From the NCBI RefSeq assembly GCF_018336975.1, contig NZ_CP025572.1:1645910-1709909 (forward strand): a DNA stretch of 64,000 nt, written 5' to 3'. The translations under genes were made by a program, and so were the position numbers. The stretch comes from Marinomonas sp. CT5. Its GTDB lineage: Bacteria; Pseudomonadota; Gammaproteobacteria; Pseudomonadales; Marinomonadaceae. Under the pieces are notes generated by a model. The model had not been told where the DNA came from. It was given only the letters and a program-made list of their open reading frames with translations, and did no database searches. This document shows positions 26,901 through 33,892 of this stretch, in pieces (position 1 is the first letter of the stretch; each line of letters begins with the position of its first letter).

Positions 26901-28032
26901 ATGACGCAATTTGTTGTCCGGCAGACATTAAACCAAGCTCACGTTTAAGGTCTTCATAACGATATTGTTGATGACGTAGTGCTTTAAGAACCGTTTTAGA
27001 AACTTGTTTTATCAATTCATTCAGAGAGATTTCAGTTGATAAACTTAAGCGAATAGGTACAGCATTGGCCATCATGCTTGGTGTGCTGCGTTGTGAGCGT
27101 TGAGTTCTTGCTGTGACCGGCATAGCAAAAACTAAATCGTCTGCACCTGTCATACGATAAAAGTAGGCGGCAACCAAAGCGATTAAGGTTTGCGGTAGGC
27201 TTGCGTTTACTTCTTGGCCGATGGCGGAGAGTTTATCCGTTAAGTCTTGAGATAATTTTAGAGCCTTACGTAACTGCTGCTGATTCTGCGTTAGGTCGAT
27301 TCTTTGAGATAGGGAAGTGGTTTCGGGTAAGTTAATTAGGTTTCCTAACCAATACTGACGATCTTTTTTATAGCGATTAGACGATTTATATTCTTGCTCG
27401 CCTTCTACAAGGGAAGCGACGGAGCCAAATGGGTTCGGTCCTGCGTCTTCATTATTTAGGAGCGCATTGTATATTTCTGCAAGCCTGAGGGTAAGTAAGT
27501 TTCCGCTAAAGCCATCGAGGACAACATGATGGCAGCGGTGATACCAATAGTAATGATCTTCGTCGATTTTCAATAAAGCACTGCGCCATAATTTATCATC
27601 AGGTTTATTGAGGGGCTGCATCATGTCCCCAGTCATCCATTTGATGGCGGTTTGATGAGGAGTGGCATCCAAACTCAAATCTAATAGAGAGAAATAGTCT
27701 TCGTCTGATGTGTGGATGACTTGAATTATGTCATCGTTTTCTTCAAGGATTCGGCTACGAATGCAGTCTGCTTCATTAATTAATTGCTTGATTGCGGAAG
27801 TAAAGTGAACAACATCAATGCTTCCTCTCATTTCAATGTATTCTGCAATGTTAAAAGCCGTGTCTTTTGGCGCTAATTTTTGCGAGATCCATTGTCCGCG
27901 TTGCGCGGTGGTAAGGGGTAATGCAAATGATTGCTGTGAAAGAGGCTCTTTTAAACCATAAGAGTTTATATGACTTATAATCATTTGTTTGCTCCCTGCA
28001 AGAATGTCATCCATTTGAAGCGCGTTATCCAT
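23974..28032 (-). CDS. Siderophore NRPS, C-A-T-TE (EntF-like) with predicted glycine specificity
   Basis: 1352 residues, close to EntF (about 1290) in length and layout. Condensation domain about 30-460 with HHVVLDG at 168-174; adenylation domain about 485-985 (A3 YTSGSTGRPKG near 640, A5 NLYGPTETT at 775-783, Lys973); carrier with GGDS, Ser1027; thioesterase with GWSFGG, Ser1157, Asp1184 and a C-terminal His in CRHQD. My hand-read specificity residues D686 I687 L690 Q729 L752 G754 L776 I784 W785 K973 match the glycine code (as in DhbF), not the serine code of EntF. It probably condenses DHB with Gly and releases or oligomerises the product. It follows an MFS gene with a 129-bp gap and no obvious Fur box of its own. 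Confidence 0.88.
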   Translation of the reverse strand: MDNALQMDDILAGSKQMIISHINSYGLKEPLSQQSFALPLTTAQRGQWISQKLAPKDTAFNIAEYIEMRGSIDVVHFTSAIKQLINEADCIRSRILEENDDIIQVIHTSDEDYFSLLDLSLDATPHQTAIKWMTGDMMQPLNKPDDKLWRSALLKIDEDHYYWYHRCHHVVLDGFSGNLLTLRLAEIYNALLNNEDAGPNPFGSVASLVEGEQEYKSSNRYKKDRQYWLGNLINLPETTSLSQRIDLTQNQQQLRKALKLSQDLTDKLSAIGQEVNASLPQTLIALVAAYFYRMTGADDLVFAMPVTARTQRSQRSTPSMMANAVPIRLSLSTEISLNELIKQVSKTVLKALRHQQYRYEDLKRELGLMSAGQQIASLGINIEPFDYDLTFGDCSTTLHNLSNALIEDLTVFIFDRHDNNGLKVEFDANPTRYTEQEIEKHLMQFERLVDEMIITPSNPISKATLLSPSERHKILHTWNDTACLIPQQSVIEAFKAQAVNTPHAIAVSSEDSSLSYFELNALSNAWANKLINEQVTPGDLIAIALTRNADMLVALLGTLKAGAAYLPLDPDFPEERLRSIVEDANPKLILSCHGAVSQLPAVDTKILLIDDQHSDISLDKSVSSPCGVLIEARSPAYVIYTSGSTGRPKGVEIPHNALMNFLYSMQKELNLSNKDKFLAVTTISFDISILELFLPITVGACVVIADRKTVRDPQALTELAVKEGVTLLQATPSLWQALLPTYSNELKGIRPLVGGEALPGQLAQTMSNLGHPVVNLYGPTETTIWSSIMPLVKPTDLRNPPIGRPLLNTQLYVLDHAMEPVPVGVTGDLYIAGDGLALGYYKRPDLTNERFIPNPYGKEGSRLYITGDKARWRPDGLLEYQGRDDHQIKIRGFRIEIGDIESALLACREVVQAIVVAQTSPNEDKQLVAYVIPVDSNLDTSELRRQLINVLPDYMVPAHFMLLDEMPLTPNGKVDRKALPMPTWQASNTYEPPRNKLEEMLTSLWAETLGLTLVGIRDNFFEIGGDSISATRILNHIQKNLSIEVPLGVLFKASTIADLSDYLSKSEDWDPLISMLPIKSSGSEPPLFCIHPALGLSWGYAGLLRHLPKSTPVYGLQATGLRHAARLPESIEEMAEEYLSQIKRVQPEGPYRLLGWSFGGLVAHAIAEKLQSQNEEISFLCMLDSYPYKLGFEQPTNEADIVRSALLFLGYDLSTLEKLPINKEELASLLWRDYDDSSMSVVQDIQKSQADIMDRVQTIIENNLALAGRFKPGKVDTDLLFFIAEESVNGSMGNILEHQSNAWASRITGKIETHSIPCRHQDMLDSEPLNAIAPIIKERLQQEIEAEQSKAH

Positions 28033-28161
28033 TAGCGCTTAATTATTACTTAAAATAGCATGCTTTTATGTTGTGATTAAGTTTAGCTACAATAAATTAC
28101 ATTTATATGACTAGATCACTGATGGCATAAGTCTCAGATGGCTGAGGATATCTTTCTAATG

Positions 28162-29406
28162 TTAGAGAGGCCGAAAAAGCAGCGTACTTTGATGTTTTGT
28201 ATGGCTTGAGACTTGCTTATACAAAAGGATTCCTGATATTAGACCAAAGCCAGCTAGCCCAGACCAAATCCAAATGTGATCGATGTTGGTAGAAGATAAC
28301 AACCATCCTGTACTGATGTTGCCGATAAAAGCATATACTCCACCTACGCAAGAGTACAAACCATAATAGCTGCCTAACTCTTTTGGCTCGCAAAATTTTG
28401 GTATATAAGCACCTAACAACGGGAAAACCAACATGGATCCTAGACTAAAAAAAACAGCACATAGTATGAATGGAAGTGCTGGAAACCATGGTAAGTTAAT
28501 GTTTATCCATAGATAGCATGAGCCCATAATGGCCATTCCGAAACCGATACCGCGAGCTGTCCCCAAGTTGGACTCTACAAATCGGCTTACAGGCATTTGC
28601 ATTAGAACTCCCATAATGGAAGACGTTGCAAACACCCATGTAATGATAGTGACATCTTGTGTGACTAAACGAATTTCATGGGGAACAGCAATGTAGAGCT
28701 GGTGGAAGAGTAAGTGATAAACAGAGGAACACATGACAAATTGAATAAAGGTTTTGTGTCTGAGCATCTGGCCCCACTGTCTCCAAAACTGCGAGTGAGT
28801 GTGTATAGTACTTTTTTGTGATTCGAGCTCAGGCAAATAACGCCACTGAATAACAAATAGAACAGAAAATAATCCAGCAGAAATAATTCCCACTAAAGCG
28901 AAGTCAAAGTAAAGTAGCGTTAAGCCTACCAATGGCCCTAGCAGCATCCCCGCCCCAGAAGTTAAGTTTTGCAACGCAAACACTCTGTCTCGTGCTCTTT
29001 GCTCTGGGTATTCAGAGGCTAAGTAGGCTTGACTGCTGGGAGTAAAAAGAGCGCCCGCGAAACCAGAACAAAATGCCCCTAATAATAATATGGGAACTGT
29101 TTGACCAATACCTAGTAGGGTAAATCCGACAATACGAATGGCACATCCTAATAAAATAAGGCGTTTGTAACCTAATCTGTCTCCTAGCGTACCACCTACT
29201 AAATACATACCTTGCTGACTTAATACTCTAAGTCCGATGATTACGCCAACGTACCAACCACTTATCCCTAAATTATGTTGCAAGTGATCTGCTAAATAGG
29301 GGAGGAGCATGTAAAAGCCAAGATTGAATGTGAAACCGTTTATCACTAAAACTCGTCCAGCAGGAGAGAGTAACGCCCAATCTTTTAGGATGTGTCTAGA
29401 AAACAT
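28162..29406 (-). CDS. MFS transporter, probable siderophore exporter
   Basis: 414 residues with about 12 membrane helices. The MFS loop motif GTLGDRLGYKRLILLG lies between helices 2 and 3. It lies between an iron-siderophore ABC ATPase and the glycine-type NRPS on the same strand. In catechol clusters a gene in this position (EntS, AlcS-type) usually exports the finished siderophore across the inner membrane. Sequence alone does not exclude a multidrug efflux role. Confidence 0.8.
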   Translation of the reverse strand: MFSRHILKDWALLSPAGRVLVINGFTFNLGFYMLLPYLADHLQHNLGISGWYVGVIIGLRVLSQQGMYLVGGTLGDRLGYKRLILLGCAIRIVGFTLLGIGQTVPILLLGAFCSGFAGALFTPSSQAYLASEYPEQRARDRVFALQNLTSGAGMLLGPLVGLTLLYFDFALVGIISAGLFSVLFVIQWRYLPELESQKSTIHTHSQFWRQWGQMLRHKTFIQFVMCSSVYHLLFHQLYIAVPHEIRLVTQDVTIITWVFATSSIMGVLMQMPVSRFVESNLGTARGIGFGMAIMGSCYLWININLPWFPALPFILCAVFFSLGSMLVFPLLGAYIPKFCEPKELGSYYGLYSCVGGVYAFIGNISTGWLLSSTNIDHIWIWSGLAGFGLISGILLYKQVSSHTKHQSTLLFRPL

Positions 29407-29470
29407 GATGTTGTTAATGTAAGCCTTAATAAAACAATGTTATGAAGTGTTTAGGTATTATTTGTTATGG

Positions 29471-30313
29471 CTAGGATGCTTGGTAAACACTTTCTTTGAC
29501 GTTCATAGTTTGTTCTTTTGGGGAGATACTTTTAGTCGTCACTGATCGGCTTTTGCGGATAGTTCGTACAAAGGGAACACCTGCAGTATCTCTTGTGACT
29601 TCAGCTTTAACCTTATAAACGCTTTCTACTAGCGACGGGGTGAGTATGTCGCTGGGATGTCCGCTAGCAACTAGCTTTCCATCTTTTAGAACCAACAAAT
29701 TATCAGCGTATTGAGCGGCAAGGTTTAAATCATGAAGTACCATTATTGTAACCCAATTTTGCTCTTTTGTTTGCGCATCCAAATGATCTAAAAGAACATG
29801 CTGAAAATGCAAATCTAAGGCGCTAACGGGTTCGTCTAACATGAGTATTTTGGGTTTTCTCATTAATGCTTGAGCAAACAATATCATTTGGCACTGACCG
29901 CCACTGAGTTTATTGACCTGTTTATCAGCAAGATGTAATAGACCAATTTTATCTAGGGCGGATAAGGCTTCTTTTATTACGCTATCGTCTAAACGTAAGC
30001 CTAAAGAATCTAACTGCCCAAGTAATACGACTTCTAAAGCACTTAACTCTACATCGAGGCGAATATCTTGTGGCATATAGCCAAATTGTTTGCGCCAATG
30101 TGATAGCTGTTTTCGTTGTAATGTTTGATTGGCGAAGGAAATTTCGCCAGATTCTGTCTGGATATCGCCAAATAATGTCTTTAATAAGGTGCTTTTGCCA
30201 GTGCCATTTGGACCTATAATCACGTTGACCTTTCCAGGTTTAAGGTGAAAACTCATATCCTTGGCTAGAATTAGATCATCCAGAGCGATGTTTAGATTGG
30301 TTACCTGCAACAT
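29471..30313 (-). CDS. Iron-siderophore ABC transporter ATP-binding protein (FecE/FepC type)
   Basis: 280 residues. Walker A GPNGTGKST, signature LSGGQCQMILFAQAL, Walker B ILMLDEPVSALD. A C-terminal extension of about 40 residues after the ABC domain (TRDTAGVPFVRTIRKSRS) resembles that of vitamin B12/iron ATPases. It is 3 bp from the upstream FecCD permease stop. This pair has no binding-protein gene beside it and may borrow the one at 36228 or one elsewhere. Confidence 0.88.
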   Translation of the reverse strand: MLQVTNLNIALDDLILAKDMSFHLKPGKVNVIIGPNGTGKSTLLKTLFGDIQTESGEISFANQTLQRKQLSHWRKQFGYMPQDIRLDVELSALEVVLLGQLDSLGLRLDDSVIKEALSALDKIGLLHLADKQVNKLSGGQCQMILFAQALMRKPKILMLDEPVSALDLHFQHVLLDHLDAQTKEQNWVTIMVLHDLNLAAQYADNLLVLKDGKLVASGHPSDILTPSLVESVYKVKAEVTRDTAGVPFVRTIRKSRSVTTKSISPKEQTMNVKESVYQAS

Positions 30314-30316
30314 AAG

Positions 30317-31369
30317 TTAGCGCCTTTTACCTAAAATCAGCCAAAAAAAGAAAGGGACCCCTATGATGGCTGTCACTATACCAATTGGGAAAAGTGCACC
30401 GGGAACAATAACTTTTGACATGACAGATGCACTAGATAGTAAGAACGCGCCAATAACAAAAGAAAGTGGTAAGAAAAAACGTTGGTCTTCACCCACTAAA
30501 ATTTTAGCGATGTTTGGTGCCACAATACCAACAAATCCAATAATGCCAACAAAACTGGTCACTGTCGCTGTCATAACGGCAACTATGAGCAGGGTACGCA
30601 AGCGGAGTTGAGTTATATTGATTCCGAGACTTTTTGCTCTTTCTTCTCCTAAGCGTAATGCCGTTAGTTTCCATGCATCACGGATTAAAAAGAACATGCA
30701 AACAACGGTCACACCAATGATAATAGACAGATTAGACCAAGAGGCTTTTGACAAGCTACCAAAGAGCCAAAATAGAATTTGTTGGCTGAGTTCTGGTGAA
30801 GAAATAAATTGTACTAGAGATAGTAAGGATTGAAATAAGAATAGCAGTGCAATTCCTGCCAATATAAGTTGGCCAGAACTGATGTGTCTCATAGTTGCAA
30901 GTGCAAATAAAAATGTCGCTGCTAGCATGCAGCAAACAAAGGCTCCTAGTGGTACTGCAATATAGGTGCTTATACCCAATGAACCAAGATACAGCATCAT
31001 AGCGGCACCAAAGCCAGCAGCTGCGGCCATGCCTAGTGTATATGGACTTGCCATTGAGTTGTTAAGTAAGGTTTGCATTTCCGCACCACCAACACCTAAC
31101 ACGCCACCAACAACAACCGCCATGATGGCAATAGGAAGACGTAAACTTGAAACAATGACTTGTGTTGTTGGGTCAACCTCGACTGGCAATCCAACAAGAT
31201 TTAGTAGGGCATTAGCAACCTCTTTTACATTGAGCAAAGAGGGTCCTGTTGCAATATCTAATACAAATGAAAAGATAAGAATAATGAGCAGAATGCTGAT
31301 AACAGTCCAACGGCGCTTTTCACTACGTCGTTGACTTGCAATAGCATCAGAAATTATGGCTGATTGCAT
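30317..31369 (-). CDS. FecCD-family iron-siderophore permease
   Basis: 350 residues with 9-10 membrane helices. The signatures of FecCD/BtuC permeases are present: SLRLPIAIMAVVVGGVLGVGGAEMQTLLNNSMASPYTLG near residue 75-110 and FVGIIGFVGIVAPNIAKILVGED near 275-297. It is the only permease of its operon, so it should form a homodimer like BtuC. First gene of a minus-strand run permease-ATPase-MFS-NRPS; promoter in the 521-bp gap upstream. Confidence 0.88.
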   Translation of the reverse strand: MQSAIISDAIASQRRSEKRRWTVISILLIILIFSFVLDIATGPSLLNVKEVANALLNLVGLPVEVDPTTQVIVSSLRLPIAIMAVVVGGVLGVGGAEMQTLLNNSMASPYTLGMAAAAGFGAAMMLYLGSLGISTYIAVPLGAFVCCMLAATFLFALATMRHISSGQLILAGIALLFLFQSLLSLVQFISSPELSQQILFWLFGSLSKASWSNLSIIIGVTVVCMFFLIRDAWKLTALRLGEERAKSLGINITQLRLRTLLIVAVMTATVTSFVGIIGFVGIVAPNIAKILVGEDQRFFLPLSFVIGAFLLSSASVMSKVIVPGALFPIGIVTAIIGVPFFFWLILGKRR

Positions 31370-31598
31370 TATTATATTACCAATATTTTAAGGGCGTTTG
31401 ATGTGCTGCTACAATTGGGCTGTTTAATTGATAGTTGCATATGAAATAACGATATTTTTAGATGTTTAACACCTTTACCAAATGTTCTCACCAGACAATC
31501 GACCAACAGTGACTTCCTAATTTTTACTTAAACATATCCTGCAAAATAGAGACGCCTATTGCTAAAACCAACAGTATGCGTAGATCCATTAATATGTT

Positions 31599-31617
31599 TT
31601 TATTGAGAATTATTTCC
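31599..31617. promoter_or_regulatory. Weak Fur-box-like site
   Basis: The core TGAGAATTATT matches 9 of 11 central Fur positions, but the full 19-mer matches only about 12. It lies 230 bp from the FecCD start. It could regulate that operon but is weak evidence. Confidence 0.3.
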
Positions 31618-31828
31618 GTTTGGAATCTTACGGATAGATGAGAATTAATCAAGGGCTTTGTTAAGATTTAAAGCGCATTTAAGAGTCATTACTATTAAAA
31701 AATAAAAAATAGCCCTCTCCACTATCCTTTAGCTCCACTAGCGATTCTTGTATCACTCATTTTTTAGCCACTTTCTGCTTTGATCGTCTTACACATAATT
31801 TACGAGTAAATTGCTCGTCATATTAATT

Positions 31829-31847
31829 GCAAGTGATTATCATTGTC
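31829..31847. promoter_or_regulatory. Fur box upstream of entC (distal)
   Basis: GCAAGTGATTATCATTGTC matches the 19-bp Fur consensus GATAATGATAATCATTATC at 14 positions by hand count. Together with the proximal box it predicts iron-repressed transcription of entC-entA. Confidence 0.72.
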
Positions 31848-31859
31848 TTTATATTATTT

Positions 31860-31878
31860 GATAATGATTATCATTAAA
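31860..31878. promoter_or_regulatory. Fur box upstream of entC (proximal)
   Basis: GATAATGATTATCATTAAA matches the Fur consensus at 16 of 19 positions and ends just before the entC ribosome site (AAGGAG). Iron-loaded Fur here would block transcription directly. Confidence 0.82.
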
Positions 31879-31890
31879 AGGAGTTTTTTT

Positions 31891-33066
31891 ATGGACATTA
31901 CCTCTCCAAGCTATGCTCGGCCTTTCGCTCTGAATCCCTCTCAAGATGATTTGTTTTTATTTAATTCTAGCTTCAATCTTGTACGAACAAATGGGATTAG
32001 CCAGCGGCTTAATATTCCCGTTCTCGATCATACCTTCTCTCAAGAGGTCGACGCGCTTTTTAGCAAAGAAAAATCACAAGGAAAGGTTAATCCTATTCTC
32101 GTGGGGGCGATTCCTTTTGATATGAGTCAGCCTGCGCATCTGGTGGTGCCTGAATGGTATGAAAAAGTGACGCCTATGGATCGCACAATGACACCTTTTG
32201 TCGATCCTGATTTTGTCCACTATGTGCATGAGTCTGGATTTGCTCCAAGCCACGTCGATTTTATAGGCATGATAGAAGACGTATTATCCCGTTTTGCGAG
32301 TGATTCTTTAAAAAAAGTGGTGCTGTCAAAAATATTGAAGCTCACTTTAGATAAAAAAGTAGATATTCCTCGGCTATTGGCGAATATCATGGCACAAAAT
32401 CCTAGTGCCTATCATTTTAGCGTTCCGCTTGATAATAGCGTTCTGATAGGCGCAAGCCCTGAATTACTTATCAGAAAGCAGGGTAACAAGATATTTTCAA
32501 ATCCCTTAGCTGGGTCTTCGAAACGCTCGAATGATATAGACGCCGATAAACAGGCAGCAATTACACTTTCCAATTCTTCTAAGGATCGTTATGAGCATCA
32601 GCTAGTTGTTGATGCAATTCGCTCTGCTTTACAGCCTATTGTTAAAAATCTTAAAGCGCGGGAAGAGCCTAGCCTGATTAGCACACCCACTATGTGGCAT
32701 TTATCGACGCATATTGAAGCAACACTATCTAGCGTATACACGCCTTCCATATTTGATCTTATAAAGTGCATTCACCCAACTCCTGCTATGTGTGGCACCC
32801 CCACGCTACAAGCAAAGAGCCATATTGAGTCTTTAGAACCGCATCAAAGAGGGTTTTTTAGTGGTTTGGTTGGATGGTGCGATGCACAAGGTAATGGTGA
32901 ATGGGCGATTGCTATCCGGTGCGCGCAAGTGTCAGGAGAAAAAGTGACGCTGTTCGCTGGCGCTGGGGTTGTGCCTGATTCAGATCCAGAGAGTGAGTGG
33001 TTAGAAACCAGCGCTAAAATGCGCACTATGCTGAATGCATTCGGAATTAAGGATGATGTTATATGA
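31891..33066 (+). CDS. entC: Isochorismate synthase (EntC/DhbC)
   Basis: 391 residues from the ATG at 31891, which has AAAAGGAG 8 bp upstream; the longer in-frame ATG at 31843 lies within the Fur-box region and is rejected. It belongs to the chorismate-binding family: SALKKVVLSKILKL-like segment, FSVPLDNSVLIGASPELLIRK, PLAGSSKRSNDIDAD, HPTPAMCGTP and GFFSGLVGWCD. It isomerises chorismate to isochorismate, the first committed step to 2,3-dihydroxybenzoate. Its stop overlaps the entA start (ATGA). Confidence 0.93.
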   Translation: MDITSPSYARPFALNPSQDDLFLFNSSFNLVRTNGISQRLNIPVLDHTFSQEVDALFSKEKSQGKVNPILVGAIPFDMSQPAHLVVPEWYEKVTPMDRTMTPFVDPDFVHYVHESGFAPSHVDFIGMIEDVLSRFASDSLKKVVLSKILKLTLDKKVDIPRLLANIMAQNPSAYHFSVPLDNSVLIGASPELLIRKQGNKIFSNPLAGSSKRSNDIDADKQAAITLSNSSKDRYEHQLVVDAIRSALQPIVKNLKAREEPSLISTPTMWHLSTHIEATLSSVYTPSIFDLIKCIHPTPAMCGTPTLQAKSHIESLEPHQRGFFSGLVGWCDAQGNGEWAIAIRCAQVSGEKVTLFAGAGVVPDSDPESEWLETSAKMRTMLNAFGIKDDVI

Positions 33067-33821
33067 TTAACTCGCTAGACTTTTCAGGTAAGACGGTTTG
33101 GGTGACAGGAGCAGGAAGAGGAATAGGGTTAGAGGTTGCTAATCAATTTGTTTCTCTGGGGGCCAAGGTTATTGGCTTTGATTTGTCGTTTGATCATGAA
33201 TTTTATGGCTTTGATTATGTAACATTAGACATTAGTAATGAAGAAGCAGTTTCTCGTATTGTGCCTGAGGTACTGAGTGACTTTCCACGATTAGATGTAT
33301 TAGTAAATGGGGCTGGGATATTACGGCTGGGAAGCCTAGAAGAGACAAGCTTTGAGGATTTCAAACACTGCTTTAACGTCAATGCTGGCGGTGCATTTTT
33401 AATGATTAAGCATACGACTCCGACGTTTAAGGGGCAAAAAAGTGGGGCGATAGTCACTATTAGTTCGAACGCTGCAAAAGTCCCTCGTCAGAATATGGCG
33501 GCTTATTGTGCCTCAAAAGCCGCATTATCAGCACTTAGTCATACTGCAGGATTAGAGCTAGCGCCTTATGGCATTCGGTGTAATCTGGTGTGTCCGGGTT
33601 CTACTGATACGCCTATGCAACGTATGTTGTGGACAAATGATGACGCCGAGCAAAACACTATCAAAGGCTTTCCTGAGGAATATAAACTTGGTATACCATT
33701 AGGGAAAATAGCTAAGCCAAGTGATATTGCTCAAGTCGTTTTATTTTTTGCTTCCGATATGTCGAACCATATCACTATGCAAGATGTTGTCGTTGATGGT
33801 GGTGCGACATTAAACGTTTAA
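33063..33821 (+). CDS. entA: 2,3-dihydro-2,3-dihydroxybenzoate dehydrogenase (EntA)
   Basis: 252 residues, a short-chain dehydrogenase. NAD-binding TGAGRGIG is at about residues 14-21, NGAG near 80, and the catalytic Ser/Tyr/Lys in SSNAAKVPRQNMAAYCASKAAL; the text around YxxxK is EntA-like. It oxidises 2,3-dihydro-DHB to 2,3-dihydroxybenzoate. The 4-bp overlap with entC indicates translational coupling. It is followed by a terminator. Confidence 0.93.
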   Translation: MINSLDFSGKTVWVTGAGRGIGLEVANQFVSLGAKVIGFDLSFDHEFYGFDYVTLDISNEEAVSRIVPEVLSDFPRLDVLVNGAGILRLGSLEETSFEDFKHCFNVNAGGAFLMIKHTTPTFKGQKSGAIVTISSNAAKVPRQNMAAYCASKAALSALSHTAGLELAPYGIRCNLVCPGSTDTPMQRMLWTNDDAEQNTIKGFPEEYKLGIPLGKIAKPSDIAQVVLFFASDMSNHITMQDVVVDGGATLNV

Positions 33822-33835
33822 ATAAGTCGTAATGA

Positions 33836-33870
33836 AAAACGCCTATCAATTTCTGATAGGCGTTTTTTTA
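33836..33870. terminator. Bidirectional terminator between entA and the receptor gene
   Basis: AAAAACGCCTATCA / TGATAGGCGTTTTTTT stem with ATTTC-type loop between convergent genes. Confidence 0.9.
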
Positions 33871-33892
33871 TGCTTTGTCACAAAGGGTATGT

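Larger units (their letters stand above)
31370..31890. other. 521-bp divergent regulatory region
   Basis: No credible gene. It separates the minus-strand FecCD-ATPase-MFS-NRPS genes from plus-strand entC-entA. Two Fur-box-like sites lie directly before entC and a weaker one near 31599-31617. The middle (31640-31780) is AT-rich with no clear structure. Confidence 0.7.

Noticed and set aside
23974..28032. Calling the synthetase EntF (enterobactin, serine)
   Set aside because: Domain order fits, but the hand-read specificity residues match glycine, not serine.
31843..31890. Longer entC start (ATG at 31843)
   Set aside because: The extension lies in the Fur-box region and has no ribosome site; ATG at 31891 has AAAAGGAG.
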